Shown here: positions 16,819 to 27,300 of the stretch, one piece after another
Numbering within the stretch: the first letter of the stretch is position 1
Layout of the letters: each line of letters begins with the position of its first letter
Assembly: GCA_963677175.2 (NCBI GenBank)
Contig: CAXXES010000006.1
Span: forward strand, 248,001-312,000
Reading direction: 5' to 3'
DNA: 64,000 bases
Origin: Sunxiuqinia sp963677175
GTDB lineage: Bacteria; Bacteroidota; Bacteroidia; Bacteroidales; Prolixibacteraceae
The notes under the pieces: generated by a model
The model's database searches: none
The model's input: only the letters and a program-made list of their open reading frames with translations
Told to the model about the DNA's origin: nothing
Made by a program: the position numbers and the translations under genes

Positions 16819-18486
16819 TTAAATCAATCTACGTGCTTCACGGTCGGGGTCGCTTTTCAACTCCGGTTGATCATTTAGGATCATCGTTTCCCCTTTTTCT
16901 GGTAAATAGGCTTTCCACTCCGGAAGTCCACCCCCATTCGGGTTACCAGTTTTCATGAATTGCAGCAATGCTCCGGACATTTTTTCGGACAATGCACGTG
17001 GACGTTTGCCGCCCCCCGTGTGGGTCAGCATCAGATCGGTATTGGCAAACCAAAAACAAATGTCGAGGCAGTGAAAAGCGCGCATCCGATTATCAAACAA
17101 CGGCGGTTCCCAGCCAAACCAGGCCATATAAACAGGCGCTTTTTGCACGGCTTTGGCATTGGCCGTTTCAATTGCACCTTTGCGGTTGCTGCTCACCAGG
17201 GTCATCACCTCAATAGGTTTGGCATGTGGGAATACTTTGGCATAGGCATCATAAACGGCGCCCGCCTTATCACCCAATCCGCCACCCAAACCAACGCGTT
17301 CTTTCAGCATATCAATGGCCTTTTCGCGGGTAATTATTTCCATTTCGGGCATGGTGCGCGCCATTCCCCATTCATGGAAAGTGGTGCTGATTAGCATCGG
17401 CACGTCAGAGGAAAGACCTTCAGGTTCGTCAAAGAATTGGCCCTGCACAATATTCACACCATCGGAAACCGGGCCAAATCCGCCACGCACGCCAATTCCT
17501 GTATTTTCGGCAGCAAACTTCTGCGCTGCTTTATTGGCCAATAACAAATAATCTTTCCAGGGCATTTCCTGAAGTTTGTCTACTTCAGAAGCCTGGATTC
17601 CAGCTTCCTTCAGAATATATTCGCCCAACTTCCTGGATAATTGCTGATCCATGGCTTTTACTGTTGAGCCACTGAGCGGAACCGCTTTATGAAACAAGCC
17701 TTTCGCCTTTGGCATGGCTGCCAGAACACAAACTTTTGCTCCACCGCCCGATTGCCCCATGATGGTCACATTGCCCGGATCTCCACCGAAATTGGCAATG
17801 TTGTCGCTCACCCATTCCAATGCAGCAACCATGTCTAAAGCACCAACATTACCCGAATCAGCATATTTTGAACCACCAACACCAGAGAGATTGCTGAATC
17901 CGATTGGACCCAAACGGTGGTTGATAGAAACGAATACAATATTGCCTTTTCGGCTGAGGTTTTCACCATCGTAACCGTCCTGCTCAATACCGTTTCCATT
18001 GGTGTAACCACCGCCATGCAACCAAACCAGTACCGGACGTTTTTTTGTGTCAACCGCCGGAGTCCAGATGTTCAGTTTTAAACAATCTTCGCTCACATCA
18101 TCGTAGTTCCAATGGTCGGCAAACGACGAATACGCGTTGGCGTAACGGTTGTCCATGATTTGCGGAGCCGTGTTCCCCCACCAAACTGCGGGCAAAACAG
18201 TTGTCCAGGGTTGTGGAGGTTGTGGTGGCATGAAGCGGTTTTTTCCTGAAGTATCCGCTCCGTATGGAATTCCACGGTAACAGGTTATTCCTCTCAGGAT
18301 AAAACCTTTTACTTTTCCGTATTTGGTTTCGGCAATGGCGATATTGTCGCCTATGAATAATTGCTGCTCATCGCTATCCGATTTGGCTGCATTTGATGCG
18401 CATGAAACAAAAGGTATTGAAGACAATCCAATTCCGGCAGCCCCGGCTCCGATTGTCTGGAAAAAGTTACGTCTATTGGTTTTCAT
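16819..18486 (-). CDS. exported type-B carboxylesterase
   Basis: The 555-residue protein belongs to the carboxylesterase/lipase type-B family. It starts with a twin-arginine-like signal (NRRNFFQTIGAGAAGIG) followed by a cysteine (SCAS) that could be lipidated. The nucleophile elbow is VTIMGQSGGGAKV, the oxyanion segment is PVLVWLHGGGYTNGNG, and a histidine sits in AFHCLDICFWF. It lies 37 bp downstream of the GH3 gene in the polysaccharide locus, so removal of acyl or aromatic ester groups from plant glycans is a reasonable guess. The exact ester is unknown. Confidence 0.85.
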   Translation of the reverse strand: MKTNRRNFFQTIGAGAAGIGLSSIPFVSCASNAAKSDSDEQQLFIGDNIAIAETKYGKVKGFILRGITCYRGIPYGADTSGKNRFMPPQPPQPWTTVLPAVWWGNTAPQIMDNRYANAYSSFADHWNYDDVSEDCLKLNIWTPAVDTKKRPVLVWLHGGGYTNGNGIEQDGYDGENLSRKGNIVFVSINHRLGPIGFSNLSGVGGSKYADSGNVGALDMVAALEWVSDNIANFGGDPGNVTIMGQSGGGAKVCVLAAMPKAKGLFHKAVPLSGSTVKAMDQQLSRKLGEYILKEAGIQASEVDKLQEMPWKDYLLLANKAAQKFAAENTGIGVRGGFGPVSDGVNIVQGQFFDEPEGLSSDVPMLISTTFHEWGMARTMPEMEIITREKAIDMLKERVGLGGGLGDKAGAVYDAYAKVFPHAKPIEVMTLVSSNRKGAIETANAKAVQKAPVYMAWFGWEPPLFDNRMRAFHCLDICFWFANTDLMLTHTGGGKRPRALSEKMSGALLQFMKTGNPNGGGLPEWKAYLPEKGETMILNDQPELKSDPDREARRLI

Positions 18487-18523
18487 AATTTTTTGTTTTA
18501 AGTCTCCAACAAGTCTTTAGTTA

Positions 18524-20800
18524 TTAATTTAATATTAGTTCTTTATTTAATATAACATCACCGGCAGAAGCGCCAACCAGTAACTCAATATTACAAAGAT
18601 CATCGTCCCATGCCTGCTTTTTCTCATTCCAATATTGCAGGTTTTTTACCGGGATTTCGAGGGTCACAGTTTTGCTTTCGCCAGGATTAAGCGGTATCCT
18701 GGCGAAAGCCTTCAGTTCTTTTTCAGGCCATTCAACGGAAGGATTGATGCGGTGAACGTACACCTGAGCGACCTCGTCAGCAGCCACTTTCCCAGAATTT
18801 TTTAATTCAACGGAAATAGTGATCACATCGTCTTTGCCATATTTTTTCTTATCGGTTTTCAGGTTGACATATTCAAAAGTACTGTAAGTGAGGCCGTAAC
18901 CAAACGGGTACATCACCGGAAGCTTCTTTGTATCGAACCAACGATAACCCACCAGCGATTCTTCTGAATAATAAGCGGTATTAGGATCGTTGCTTTTGTC
19001 CGTTTCCTCTTTTGTTTTTTCGATTGCTTCGGTTTCTGAAACAAGGTTGGCAAAAACGTCTGCATTCTTTCCTCCCTGAGGGAAATTCCCCAGCGCATAA
19101 GCAGGTGAATCCTCCAGTTTCGCAGGCAGAGTGAAAGGCAAACGTCCGCTTGGTGAAATATTTCCAACAAGCACATCAGCCAAAGCATTTCCACCTTCTG
19201 TACCATTAAACCACGAAATGAGCAGCGCTTTTGAAACTTGTTTCACCACATTTAAATCGTTCGGAGCACCACTTGTCAGCACGGTTACAATGTTCGGGTT
19301 CACTTCAGCAATTTTTTTGATCAGTTCATCCTGCCCTGAAGGAAGGAAAATATCTTTCCGGTCACTTCCTTCCGTTTCAACGGCCCGGTTATTACCGCCA
19401 ATAAAAAGAATAATATCGGCTTTTGTAGCAACTTCGAGCGCTTCCTTGGTCAGTTTTTCAGCAATAACTTTCTTTTCCTGAGCTTGTTTTTCAATTTCTT
19501 CAGGTGTTTTTTTTCTGAACATATCAGCAAAGCTGAAAACAACAGGTTCATATCCTTGTGCAAAAAGAATTTCAGCCTTATTTCCAATCCGGTTTTTTAA
19601 TCCTTCAAGCGGAGTAACCTCATACAATGTTTTTACTCCGGCGCCCATTCCGCCTGATCCCATTATTTGTGTTGCATTGGCGCCAATCACAGCAATTACA
19701 GGCTTGTTTTTCAACTGCAATGGAAGTACATCCTCGTTTTTCAGCAAAACAATGGATTTGATGGCCACTTCATAAGCTATCTTTTGCTGAGCCGGTTGTG
19801 AGGTCATTTCTATGTTCGCTTCTTTTTCAGGAATTGGTTTGATGGCCAACCTGACACGCAAAATTTCACGGACGCGGAGGTTGATTATTTCTTCGGAAAC
19901 TTTTCCTGCTTTTACAGAATCGAGCAAAGCCTGGCCGAAATATTTTTTATCCGGCATTTCGACATTGAGCCCGTTTTTTATGGAATGTACTGTACTGTGA
20001 GTTCCACCCCAGTCGGAAATTACCATTCCGGCAAAGCCCCATTCGTCGCGGAGGATTTTGTTGAGCAGAATATCATTCTCGGCACACCACCAGCCGTTTA
20101 CTTTGTTGTAGGCCGACATAGCCCCGAAAGCATCAGCATCTTCAACGGCAGCCCTGAATGGCGGAAGATAAATCTCACGCATAGCGCGTTCTCCAACAAT
20201 TACATTCACCGTTCCACGATTGTTTTCCTGGTTGTTCAGTGCAAAATGTTTCAAACATACTGCCACCCCATTGTCTTGCGCACCTTTGGTGTACCCAACT
20301 GCTAATTGAGCGCTCAGAAACGGGTCTTCGCTCAAATATTCATAGGTTCTTCCTCCGGTTGGAATCCGTTGGATATTGATGGCAGGACCAAGTATCATAT
20401 CTTTCCCGCGTAACCGTGTTTCACGAGCCATTCCAGTTCCGTAACTGTAAGCAAGTTCGGGGCTCCATGTTGCTGCCAGTGCAGATCCGGTTGGAAAAAA
20501 TGTAGCTTTATCATTTTCCCAGTTCAAAGGCATCCATCCGTTGGGCTGCATTTCCTCGCGGACACCAAATGGTCCGTCGGCATATCTCATGTCTGCAATT
20601 CCTAGTCGTTCAACACCCGCTGAAACAAACATGTGCTTGGCATGAAGCATGTTTACCTTTTCTTCGATTGTCATTTGGCTAATAATGCCATCAATCTGTT
20701 TGTCGTATTGAAGCAAGGATGATTGATGTTTTTTGTTGGAGGCACAACCTGCCAGTGGGATTGCAATTGCTGCAAAAGCTAAAATTTTTAATATTCTCAT
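18524..20800 (-). CDS. GH3 beta-glucosidase-like lipoprotein
   Basis: The 758-residue protein starts with a lipoprotein signal (lipobox PLAG-Cys at residue 19). GH3 N-domain motifs include KHFALNNQENNRG and the nucleophile region GMVISDWGGTHST. The C-domain (GSDRKDIFLPSGQDELIKKI) and a fibronectin-III-like tail (GLTYSTFEYVNL, VYVHRINPSVEWPEKELKAF) complete a full-length beta-glucosidase type enzyme. It would release terminal beta-linked glucose or xylose in the periplasm. Its start overlaps the stop of the preceding CE1 fragment by 4 bp, which shows an operon. Confidence 0.92.
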   Translation of the reverse strand: MRILKILAFAAIAIPLAGCASNKKHQSSLLQYDKQIDGIISQMTIEEKVNMLHAKHMFVSAGVERLGIADMRYADGPFGVREEMQPNGWMPLNWENDKATFFPTGSALAATWSPELAYSYGTGMARETRLRGKDMILGPAINIQRIPTGGRTYEYLSEDPFLSAQLAVGYTKGAQDNGVAVCLKHFALNNQENNRGTVNVIVGERAMREIYLPPFRAAVEDADAFGAMSAYNKVNGWWCAENDILLNKILRDEWGFAGMVISDWGGTHSTVHSIKNGLNVEMPDKKYFGQALLDSVKAGKVSEEIINLRVREILRVRLAIKPIPEKEANIEMTSQPAQQKIAYEVAIKSIVLLKNEDVLPLQLKNKPVIAVIGANATQIMGSGGMGAGVKTLYEVTPLEGLKNRIGNKAEILFAQGYEPVVFSFADMFRKKTPEEIEKQAQEKKVIAEKLTKEALEVATKADIILFIGGNNRAVETEGSDRKDIFLPSGQDELIKKIAEVNPNIVTVLTSGAPNDLNVVKQVSKALLISWFNGTEGGNALADVLVGNISPSGRLPFTLPAKLEDSPAYALGNFPQGGKNADVFANLVSETEAIEKTKEETDKSNDPNTAYYSEESLVGYRWFDTKKLPVMYPFGYGLTYSTFEYVNLKTDKKKYGKDDVITISVELKNSGKVAADEVAQVYVHRINPSVEWPEKELKAFARIPLNPGESKTVTLEIPVKNLQYWNEKKQAWDDDLCNIELLVGASAGDVILNKELILN

Positions 20801-21300
20801 CGTATTGAATTTTTTAGTGTTGTTTTCGGTATCCTATTCCTCTGATCACAGCTTAGTTTAAAAGTCTGACAACTGTTATCTTCAACAAGCTTTTGCATTT
20901 TTTCACGAACCGGATCCGCCTGATTTAACCAGGGAAGATTCTGCCGGTATAAATACGCGCTCATGGCATAGGCCGCACAAAAAAGTTCAGGATGATGTGA
21001 GGCATAAACAATAGTTCCGCCGCCGCCCATCGATAAACCGGCAATCGCCCGATGTTCTTTATCGGCAACAATGCGGTAATTGGCTTCCATGTATGGGATC
21101 AATTCCTGAAAGAAATAATCCTCGTAAAGCCAGCCCGGGCTATTAAATTTATATTCTACTTTCCCCATGGCCGGCCATTGCGCGAAAGCCATGCCAACAA
21201 TGCAAACATCTTTGTTTTTGAACACTTCTTGCGCAGAAGCCAAAATCGCTAAAATCAGAATCAGGAATAAGGCAAGGAAATTGGATTTTAAGTTAATCAT
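20797..21300 (-). pseudogene. truncated CE1-type esterase
   Basis: The 167-residue frame has a signal peptide and the core of an esterase-D/feruloyl esterase (EHRAIAGLSMGGGGTIVYAS with the nucleophile Ser). It lacks about 100 residues after the signal and the whole C-terminal part with the catalytic Asp and His. Homology stops near KLVEDNSC; the last 20 residues look like out-of-frame translation of the leader of the GH3 gene. It is much shorter than its intact neighbour, so it is a broken paralogue. Confidence 0.75.
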
Positions 21301-21388
21301 TTTGTTCAGTGGTGACTAGTTGGTGGAAAAAGTCAATAGGGAAACCAATCTCAAATTTCATGACCTCCCTATTGAATGATAGTATCGT

Positions 21389-22582
21389 TTATTTAAATAG
21401 CTGCGGCGCAAACTGCGAAAGGTAAACCCGCCAGTTGGTCCAGGTATGGCCGCCTTCAGTTTCAACATAAGTGTATTTCATTCCCATTTTATCGAGTTTA
21501 GCACGGTATTCTTCGCCCGATTTATACAGGAAGTCAGTTTTCCCCATACCAATCCAGTAAAGTTTATAGCCATTCTTCATTTGTGTTTCCAAAGTAGTAT
21601 CTATGTTGTCATACACTTTCGATGTAACATTTTCATTAACACCGATCGCAGCAGAGAAAAGCCCAACGTAATCGAAGGTGTTCGGATAGTAGCGTGAAAT
21701 ATGCAACGAATGGAACCCACCCATTGAAAGGCCGGCGATAGCACGGTTGGCTTTGTCTGCCTTCACCCGGTATGAACTTTCAATAAACGTAATGATATCA
21801 GGGAAAGTCGCTTCGTAAGTTCCGTCCATGGTTTTTGGTACCATAAACTGCGGTTTATAATATCCGTCGGTACCTTCACCTGGCGCAGCATCCTGAATTA
21901 CATTACCATTTGGCATGACCACAATCATTGGTTCTGCTTTTCCGGCGGCTATCAGGTTGTCCATAATCTGCGACAAACGGCCAAGCGCCATCCAGGCTTC
22001 TTCGTCACCACCCGCGCCATGCAACAAGTACAACACCGGATATTTTTCGGAACCTGTTTCATAACCTGGAGGCGTGTAAATCGTTAACCTCCGGTCCATG
22101 CTGTTGCCAGGCGAATTGTACCAACGACGGGTTACAGAACCGTGCGGAACTTTACTCACGGAATACAAATCTGCTTTTCCACCTCCAACGATGAAAATAT
22201 TGAAAACAGAGGCTACATCGCGAATGGTGTAAACATTGCCCGGATCGGTTGTTTTAAAACCATCGACAATTACCGTGTATGAATATAAATCCGATTCAAG
22301 CGGCTGAGAGGCAAAAGTCCATATTCCTTTTTCGTCTTTCGTCAGATTTGCCTTTCCGGGTACATCCATTACACCCCATTGGGTTTTCATTTTTGCCGGG
22401 GGAAGGAAGTCGCCGGTAATTTGTACTGAATCGGCATCTGGAGCCTGAATTCGAAAAGTGACCGTATGATCGGGTTTTACTTCCGGCGAAACAATGGGGG
22501 CAGCTCCCCATAGGGCTTGCTGGGCGAAAGTTGTCATACTACAAAAAAGAATCGCTGCAACAATTGTAAGTTTTATCTTCAT
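21389..22582 (-). CDS. secreted CE1 esterase with N-terminal E-set domain
   Basis: The 397-residue protein has a signal peptide (to about TTFAQ), an N-terminal immunoglobulin-like E-set/CBM48-like domain (residues about 30-125, HTVTFRIQAPDADSVQITGD), and an alpha/beta-hydrolase of the esterase-D/CE1 type. Catalytic residues are Ser in AIAGLSMGGFHS, Asp in GMGKTDFLY and His in ETEGGHTWTNW. Members include feruloyl and acetyl-xylan esterases. Position between SusD and GH3 genes indicates side-chain removal from a plant polysaccharide before glycosidase attack. Confidence 0.9.
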   Translation of the reverse strand: MKIKLTIVAAILFCSMTTFAQQALWGAAPIVSPEVKPDHTVTFRIQAPDADSVQITGDFLPPAKMKTQWGVMDVPGKANLTKDEKGIWTFASQPLESDLYSYTVIVDGFKTTDPGNVYTIRDVASVFNIFIVGGGKADLYSVSKVPHGSVTRRWYNSPGNSMDRRLTIYTPPGYETGSEKYPVLYLLHGAGGDEEAWMALGRLSQIMDNLIAAGKAEPMIVVMPNGNVIQDAAPGEGTDGYYKPQFMVPKTMDGTYEATFPDIITFIESSYRVKADKANRAIAGLSMGGFHSLHISRYYPNTFDYVGLFSAAIGVNENVTSKVYDNIDTTLETQMKNGYKLYWIGMGKTDFLYKSGEEYRAKLDKMGMKYTYVETEGGHTWTNWRVYLSQFAPQLFK

Positions 22583-22692
22583 AATAAATATTTTTTAATT
22601 ATTGTAAGTTTTCGTTTTGTATTTATTTCGTTATTAGTGTTTACTTTGACATTAAGAATTACAATGTGTTTTATCGACATACAGATTTATTT

Positions 22693-24291
22693 TTACCAGC
22701 CTGGATTCTGGACAAGATTCTTATTTACCCCCATTTCATGTTCAGGGAATGGGAGCAATTCGTGCTTGCCGGATTTAAAGCCGTATATATCATTTGAATA
22801 AGGATAGGATACAATATAGTCACCATCGTTATTTAGTCCTGAAAAAATTGGCACTTGTTTTCCTTGGTTTGCCAATACCGTGGCAGCGTCGCCCCAACGT
22901 ACTAAATCCTGGAATCTTACTTGTTCGATACAAAGTTCAAGTCGTTTTTCTTTTTTGATATCATCCAGCGCAACAGTTGTAAATTCGGGCAGTTGAGCGC
23001 GGGTACGAACCTGATTGATGTAGTTAAGCGCTCCGGGTTGATCACCTGATTGCAGGCAAGCCTCTGCTGCTAAAAGTAAAACCTCGGCGTATCTCATCAA
23101 TCGGTAGTTGTTGTCGGTAGCCATACCCCACGAATTTGTGATCACTTCTGAACCAAGGAAACGCCATTTCCAATCAAAATATCCCTGATGTCCATACATA
23201 CTTGCTCCTGCATTTATAGTAACTGGCGCCACTGGAGCACCGATTGTCATAACCTGCTGATAGTTTTTTAAAGTTGCATTCAACCTGTAGCCATTCTCAG
23301 TTTCCATCTCTACAAAAGCATCATACAGTACTTTGGTGGGATTTGCAAAACCCCAACCTCCGGGATAGAGATCGTGAAGCCCGCTCCAGTAGCCCTCAAG
23401 TGACAGTTTATCACTTCTCCAACCATACATATTGCCCAAAATAGTCGTGCCTTGTTTAAATGCATTATCGCCGTCATTAATGGAGTTTACTTCAAAGATA
23501 TTTTCAGGGCCAAAGTCCTCCACTTTACGCAAAACATTTTCATAATTAGCTACCAGTGAGTATTTTCCTGAATTTATAACCAACTTTAATGTTGCGGCGG
23601 CTTCAGCATATTTCTCCTGAAACAATTGTGCTTTCCCAAGGAAAGCCAGAGCTGCCTGTTTAGTTAATCTTGCGCCAATGGTTTGGTCGGTTAAGCTGCT
23701 TTTTTCAGGTAATGCAACCGATGTTGCTGCTTCATTGAGGTCTTTTTCAACCAGGGCCCAAATCGCCTGCACGTCTCCGTTTGGCTGTTGGTACTCGCTG
23801 GGGGCAAGTTCTTCTGTTACCAGTGGAGCTGGCCCCCATAAAGTAACCAGGTTAAAATAGGCCCATCCCCTGGCAACTTTTGCTTCGGCAATAGACCTCT
23901 TTTTGGTGTCCGTGTCATCGGTAAAGTTGTTGATAACAAGATTTGACCTGTAAATTAGCGTGTATAAGCCACTAAAGTATTCACTCATAGTAGAGTTTGA
24001 AGTGCTAAATTTATATTCGTTTAACTGCTCAAGGATGGAATTATCACCTCTGGAGCCTCCTCCGGAGAATATATCATCGGCGAGGGTGTTTTTTACGAAA
24101 AAGTCATTGTAAGCCATGCTTCTCCATTGCAGATAGACAGCGGCGATAGCCTCCTCTGCATCACTGTCCGTTTTGTAAAAGTTTTCACCGGAAGTAGTAC
24201 CCTGCTGCATAATGTTCAGCTCGTCTTCACAGGCGTTGAAGATAACGACGCTCAAAACCAGACTAAGAAAAGATATGAATTTTGTTCTCAT
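22693..24291 (-). CDS. SusD/RagB family glycan-binding lipoprotein
   Basis: The 532-residue outer-membrane lipoprotein (Cys in VVIFNACEDEL) has the SusD fold: N-terminal TPR-like helices (YNDFFVKNTLADDIFSGGGS), AKVARGWAYFNLVTLWGPAP and the C-terminal RYAEVLLLAAEACLQSGD and RRLELCIE-like segment EKRLELCIEQVRFQDLVRWG. It caps the SusC channel and binds the glycan. It starts 11 bp after susC. The glycan cannot be read from the sequence, but the neighbouring GH3 and esterases suggest an esterified beta-linked plant polymer. Confidence 0.96.
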   Translation of the reverse strand: MRTKFISFLSLVLSVVIFNACEDELNIMQQGTTSGENFYKTDSDAEEAIAAVYLQWRSMAYNDFFVKNTLADDIFSGGGSRGDNSILEQLNEYKFSTSNSTMSEYFSGLYTLIYRSNLVINNFTDDTDTKKRSIAEAKVARGWAYFNLVTLWGPAPLVTEELAPSEYQQPNGDVQAIWALVEKDLNEAATSVALPEKSSLTDQTIGARLTKQAALAFLGKAQLFQEKYAEAAATLKLVINSGKYSLVANYENVLRKVEDFGPENIFEVNSINDGDNAFKQGTTILGNMYGWRSDKLSLEGYWSGLHDLYPGGWGFANPTKVLYDAFVEMETENGYRLNATLKNYQQVMTIGAPVAPVTINAGASMYGHQGYFDWKWRFLGSEVITNSWGMATDNNYRLMRYAEVLLLAAEACLQSGDQPGALNYINQVRTRAQLPEFTTVALDDIKKEKRLELCIEQVRFQDLVRWGDAATVLANQGKQVPIFSGLNNDGDYIVSYPYSNDIYGFKSGKHELLPFPEHEMGVNKNLVQNPGW

Positions 24292-24302
24292 AATTTCAGG
24301 TA

Positions 24303-27300
24303 TTAAAAAGTTACATTGATACCAAATAAAGCTTTCATTGAATTCGGATAAGATCCCTTATCCACGCCAAGAAGTTCTGAGGACCCGGCAGATGCTTCCG
24401 GGTCAAATCCAGGATAGTTAGTTATAACAATCGCATCTTCCAGGGAGGCATATACCCGAAGGCTATTCATGCTTAACTTTTTACTGATCGTTTTAGGTAG
24501 CGTATATCCAAGCTGTATCTGTTTTACTTTAAAGTAAGAACCATCCATTACCGCATCGCTGCTGATCCAATATTTATCTTCTCCGTTTGCATTTGGACGT
24601 GGTTTGGAAGCGTTGGTATTGGTTGGTGTCCAACGGTCATCATAAAAGGTTTTCAGTTTATTTCCTCTTGGCCGGTCGATACGTGTAAGGTTATTATAAA
24701 CATCATTTCCCTGCGATCCGGTTCCGAATATGGTGAGATCGAACCCCTTGTAGGCGGCATTGATGGTAATACCATAAGTAAAGTCGGGAATACCGCTTCC
24801 CAGCATCACTTTATCGTCGTCGGTAATGCTTCCGTCGGCCATATCGGGCTTCCCATCGCCATCGGTATCTACGGTTAGTTGATCCACAAAAACCGGATCA
24901 CCTGTTGCATCATCAATATCTTTCAGTTGAAATCCACGCATGTACCATACTGGATAACCTTCTTCGAATGCAGTAATTCCATATTGGGTATGGTATTTGG
25001 CGCCATTGATCCGTGAGATACTTGGATCCAGGTAAGTTACTTTGTTTTTTAGTGTAGCAAGGTTCCCACGAATACTGTAAGAAAAATCCCTGATTTTTTC
25101 ACTCCAGCCGATTTCAAATTCCAACCCTTTATTCGATACATTTCCGGCGTTTACAACGGTTGAGCTTACACCTGTTTCGTATGGAGGGGTAATTGAAACA
25201 AGTAAATCTTTGGTTTTTTTATTAAAATAATCGAATGCAAAAGAAAAACGGTCTTTAAATGCCCTGATGTCAAAACCAAGATCGGTTTGTTCCGAGGTTT
25301 CCCATTTCAGTTCAGAATTGCTCAAAGTACTTGGATAGGATGCAATCTGGTAATCAATTGCACTAGAATAGGGGTATGAGTCGCTTGATGTAATTGATGC
25401 CCGGTAAGCAAATCCGCCCAATGGACCCGTACTACCATTCTGACCCCAGCTTGCGCGCAACTTCATTGAGGTTATTGGAGTGTTCTTCGGGAAGAAATCT
25501 TCATTGGAAATGTTGTACCCGGCCGAAACAGCAGGAAATGTGCCCCAACGGTTTTCTGTTGGCAGCATCGACAAATCACTGGCATCACGTCGCAAAGAGG
25601 TTTGAATCAAATATTTATTGTCATAATTATAAATAAAACGACCAAAATAAGAGAATTGCCTTCCTGTATTCGAATAACCACCAGATACTGCTTTTGTAGC
25701 CGTAGCAGTAAGGTAATCCAAATCCCTGTATAGTGGGGCATCCTTTGTAATTGCATTTCCGCTGGCTGTAACTGTCGTGGAATAAGGCTCCGAATAGGAA
25801 ATGCCCAACATGGTTGTCAGATTGTGTTTTCCGGATGTATAGATGTAATTGGCAAAATTTTCCCACTGGTAATAAATGCTGTTCGAATTGGTTCGGGCAA
25901 TCCCGATATTATCATTTTTTGCTACATCATTGGCATAGTAAGTATCATCGAAGCTGTAGCTGCTGTAAAAACTACCTCTGTATCCCAGTTTTGATGTGAT
26001 CGTCAGATTCTTTAGCGGTTTAAAATCGGCATAAATTGTCCCTATCGCATTGACGCCCTCCTTTTTTGCGTTGGTGCGGTCTCTCATTAACAGTGGGTGT
26101 ATCTGTTCTGATTTAAAGATTTCAGATAGGCCATAATATCTTCCCTGTTCATCTTTTAATAATTTTTTTTCTGAAGTAACCAGGGCTTCCATATAGGCGG
26201 GCAGGTTATCTGCATCGAAATAGGCTGGCGTAAGCGGATCCATGGTCAGAACAGAGGCCAAAAGGCTTCCGTATTCCGAATTTTCTGAAACCGATTTCGT
26301 CTTCCATCTTTCCATGATATTAGTGGTACCAATCTTCAGCCAGCTCTTGATATTATAATCGGCATTGAACATAGCCGTTATCCGCGTATAAACATCATCG
26401 TCACCTTTTATAATACCATTCTGATTCAGGTAAGACAAAGAAAGATTATAGGAGCCACGATCGTTTCCTCCCTGAAAACTAAGGTTGTGTTTTTGCATAA
26501 TTGAATTCTCGAATGCAACATCTGCCCAATCAGTATCTGTTTTTCCATCCCATACCGAAGATATTTCACTGGCAGTAATAAATCCGGCTTCGGTCATGTA
26601 ATTGATATATTCGTTGGCATTCATGATTTTCGGAATCCTTGTCAGCTTATTGGTTACATATTGAAAATCATAGGTAATTTTCCCTTCCCCCTTTTTTCCT
26701 TTTTTTGTAGTGATGAGCACCACCCCGTTGCCTGCCTGGGCTCCGTAAATGGCGGCTGATGCGGCATCTTTCAGTACTTCAATCGATTCAATATTATTCG
26801 GATCAATCGATCCAATATCAGAAGTACGAAGTCCATCAACCACATATAGCGGATCCGAAGCAGAGTTGGAACTGTATCCACGGATACGGATTATTGGATT
26901 TGCTCCCGGGGCGCCCGAGGTTTGGATAACCTGTACCCCGGCAGTTTTACCCTGTAAGGCTTGTTCAGCGCGTACAATGGTCCGGTTTTCCATATCACTT
27001 GATTTTACCTGCGAAATTGCTCCTGTCATGTCGCTCTTTTTCATTATACCATAACCAATCGCAACAATTTCCTCAATCCCAATGGCATCTTCCTCCATTA
27101 CCAAATTAATAGTCGATTGATTACCTACCAGAATTTCTTGTGTCCTCATCCCTACAAAAGAAAAAACCAATACACCATCTGCAGGAACATTGTGAAGCGA
27201 AAAACTTCCATCTGCGTCCGTAACGGTTCCCTGGATGGTACTTTCAATTGATACGGTGACGCCCGGGAGCGGTTCTCCTGAAGCGTCAGTAACTTTTCCT

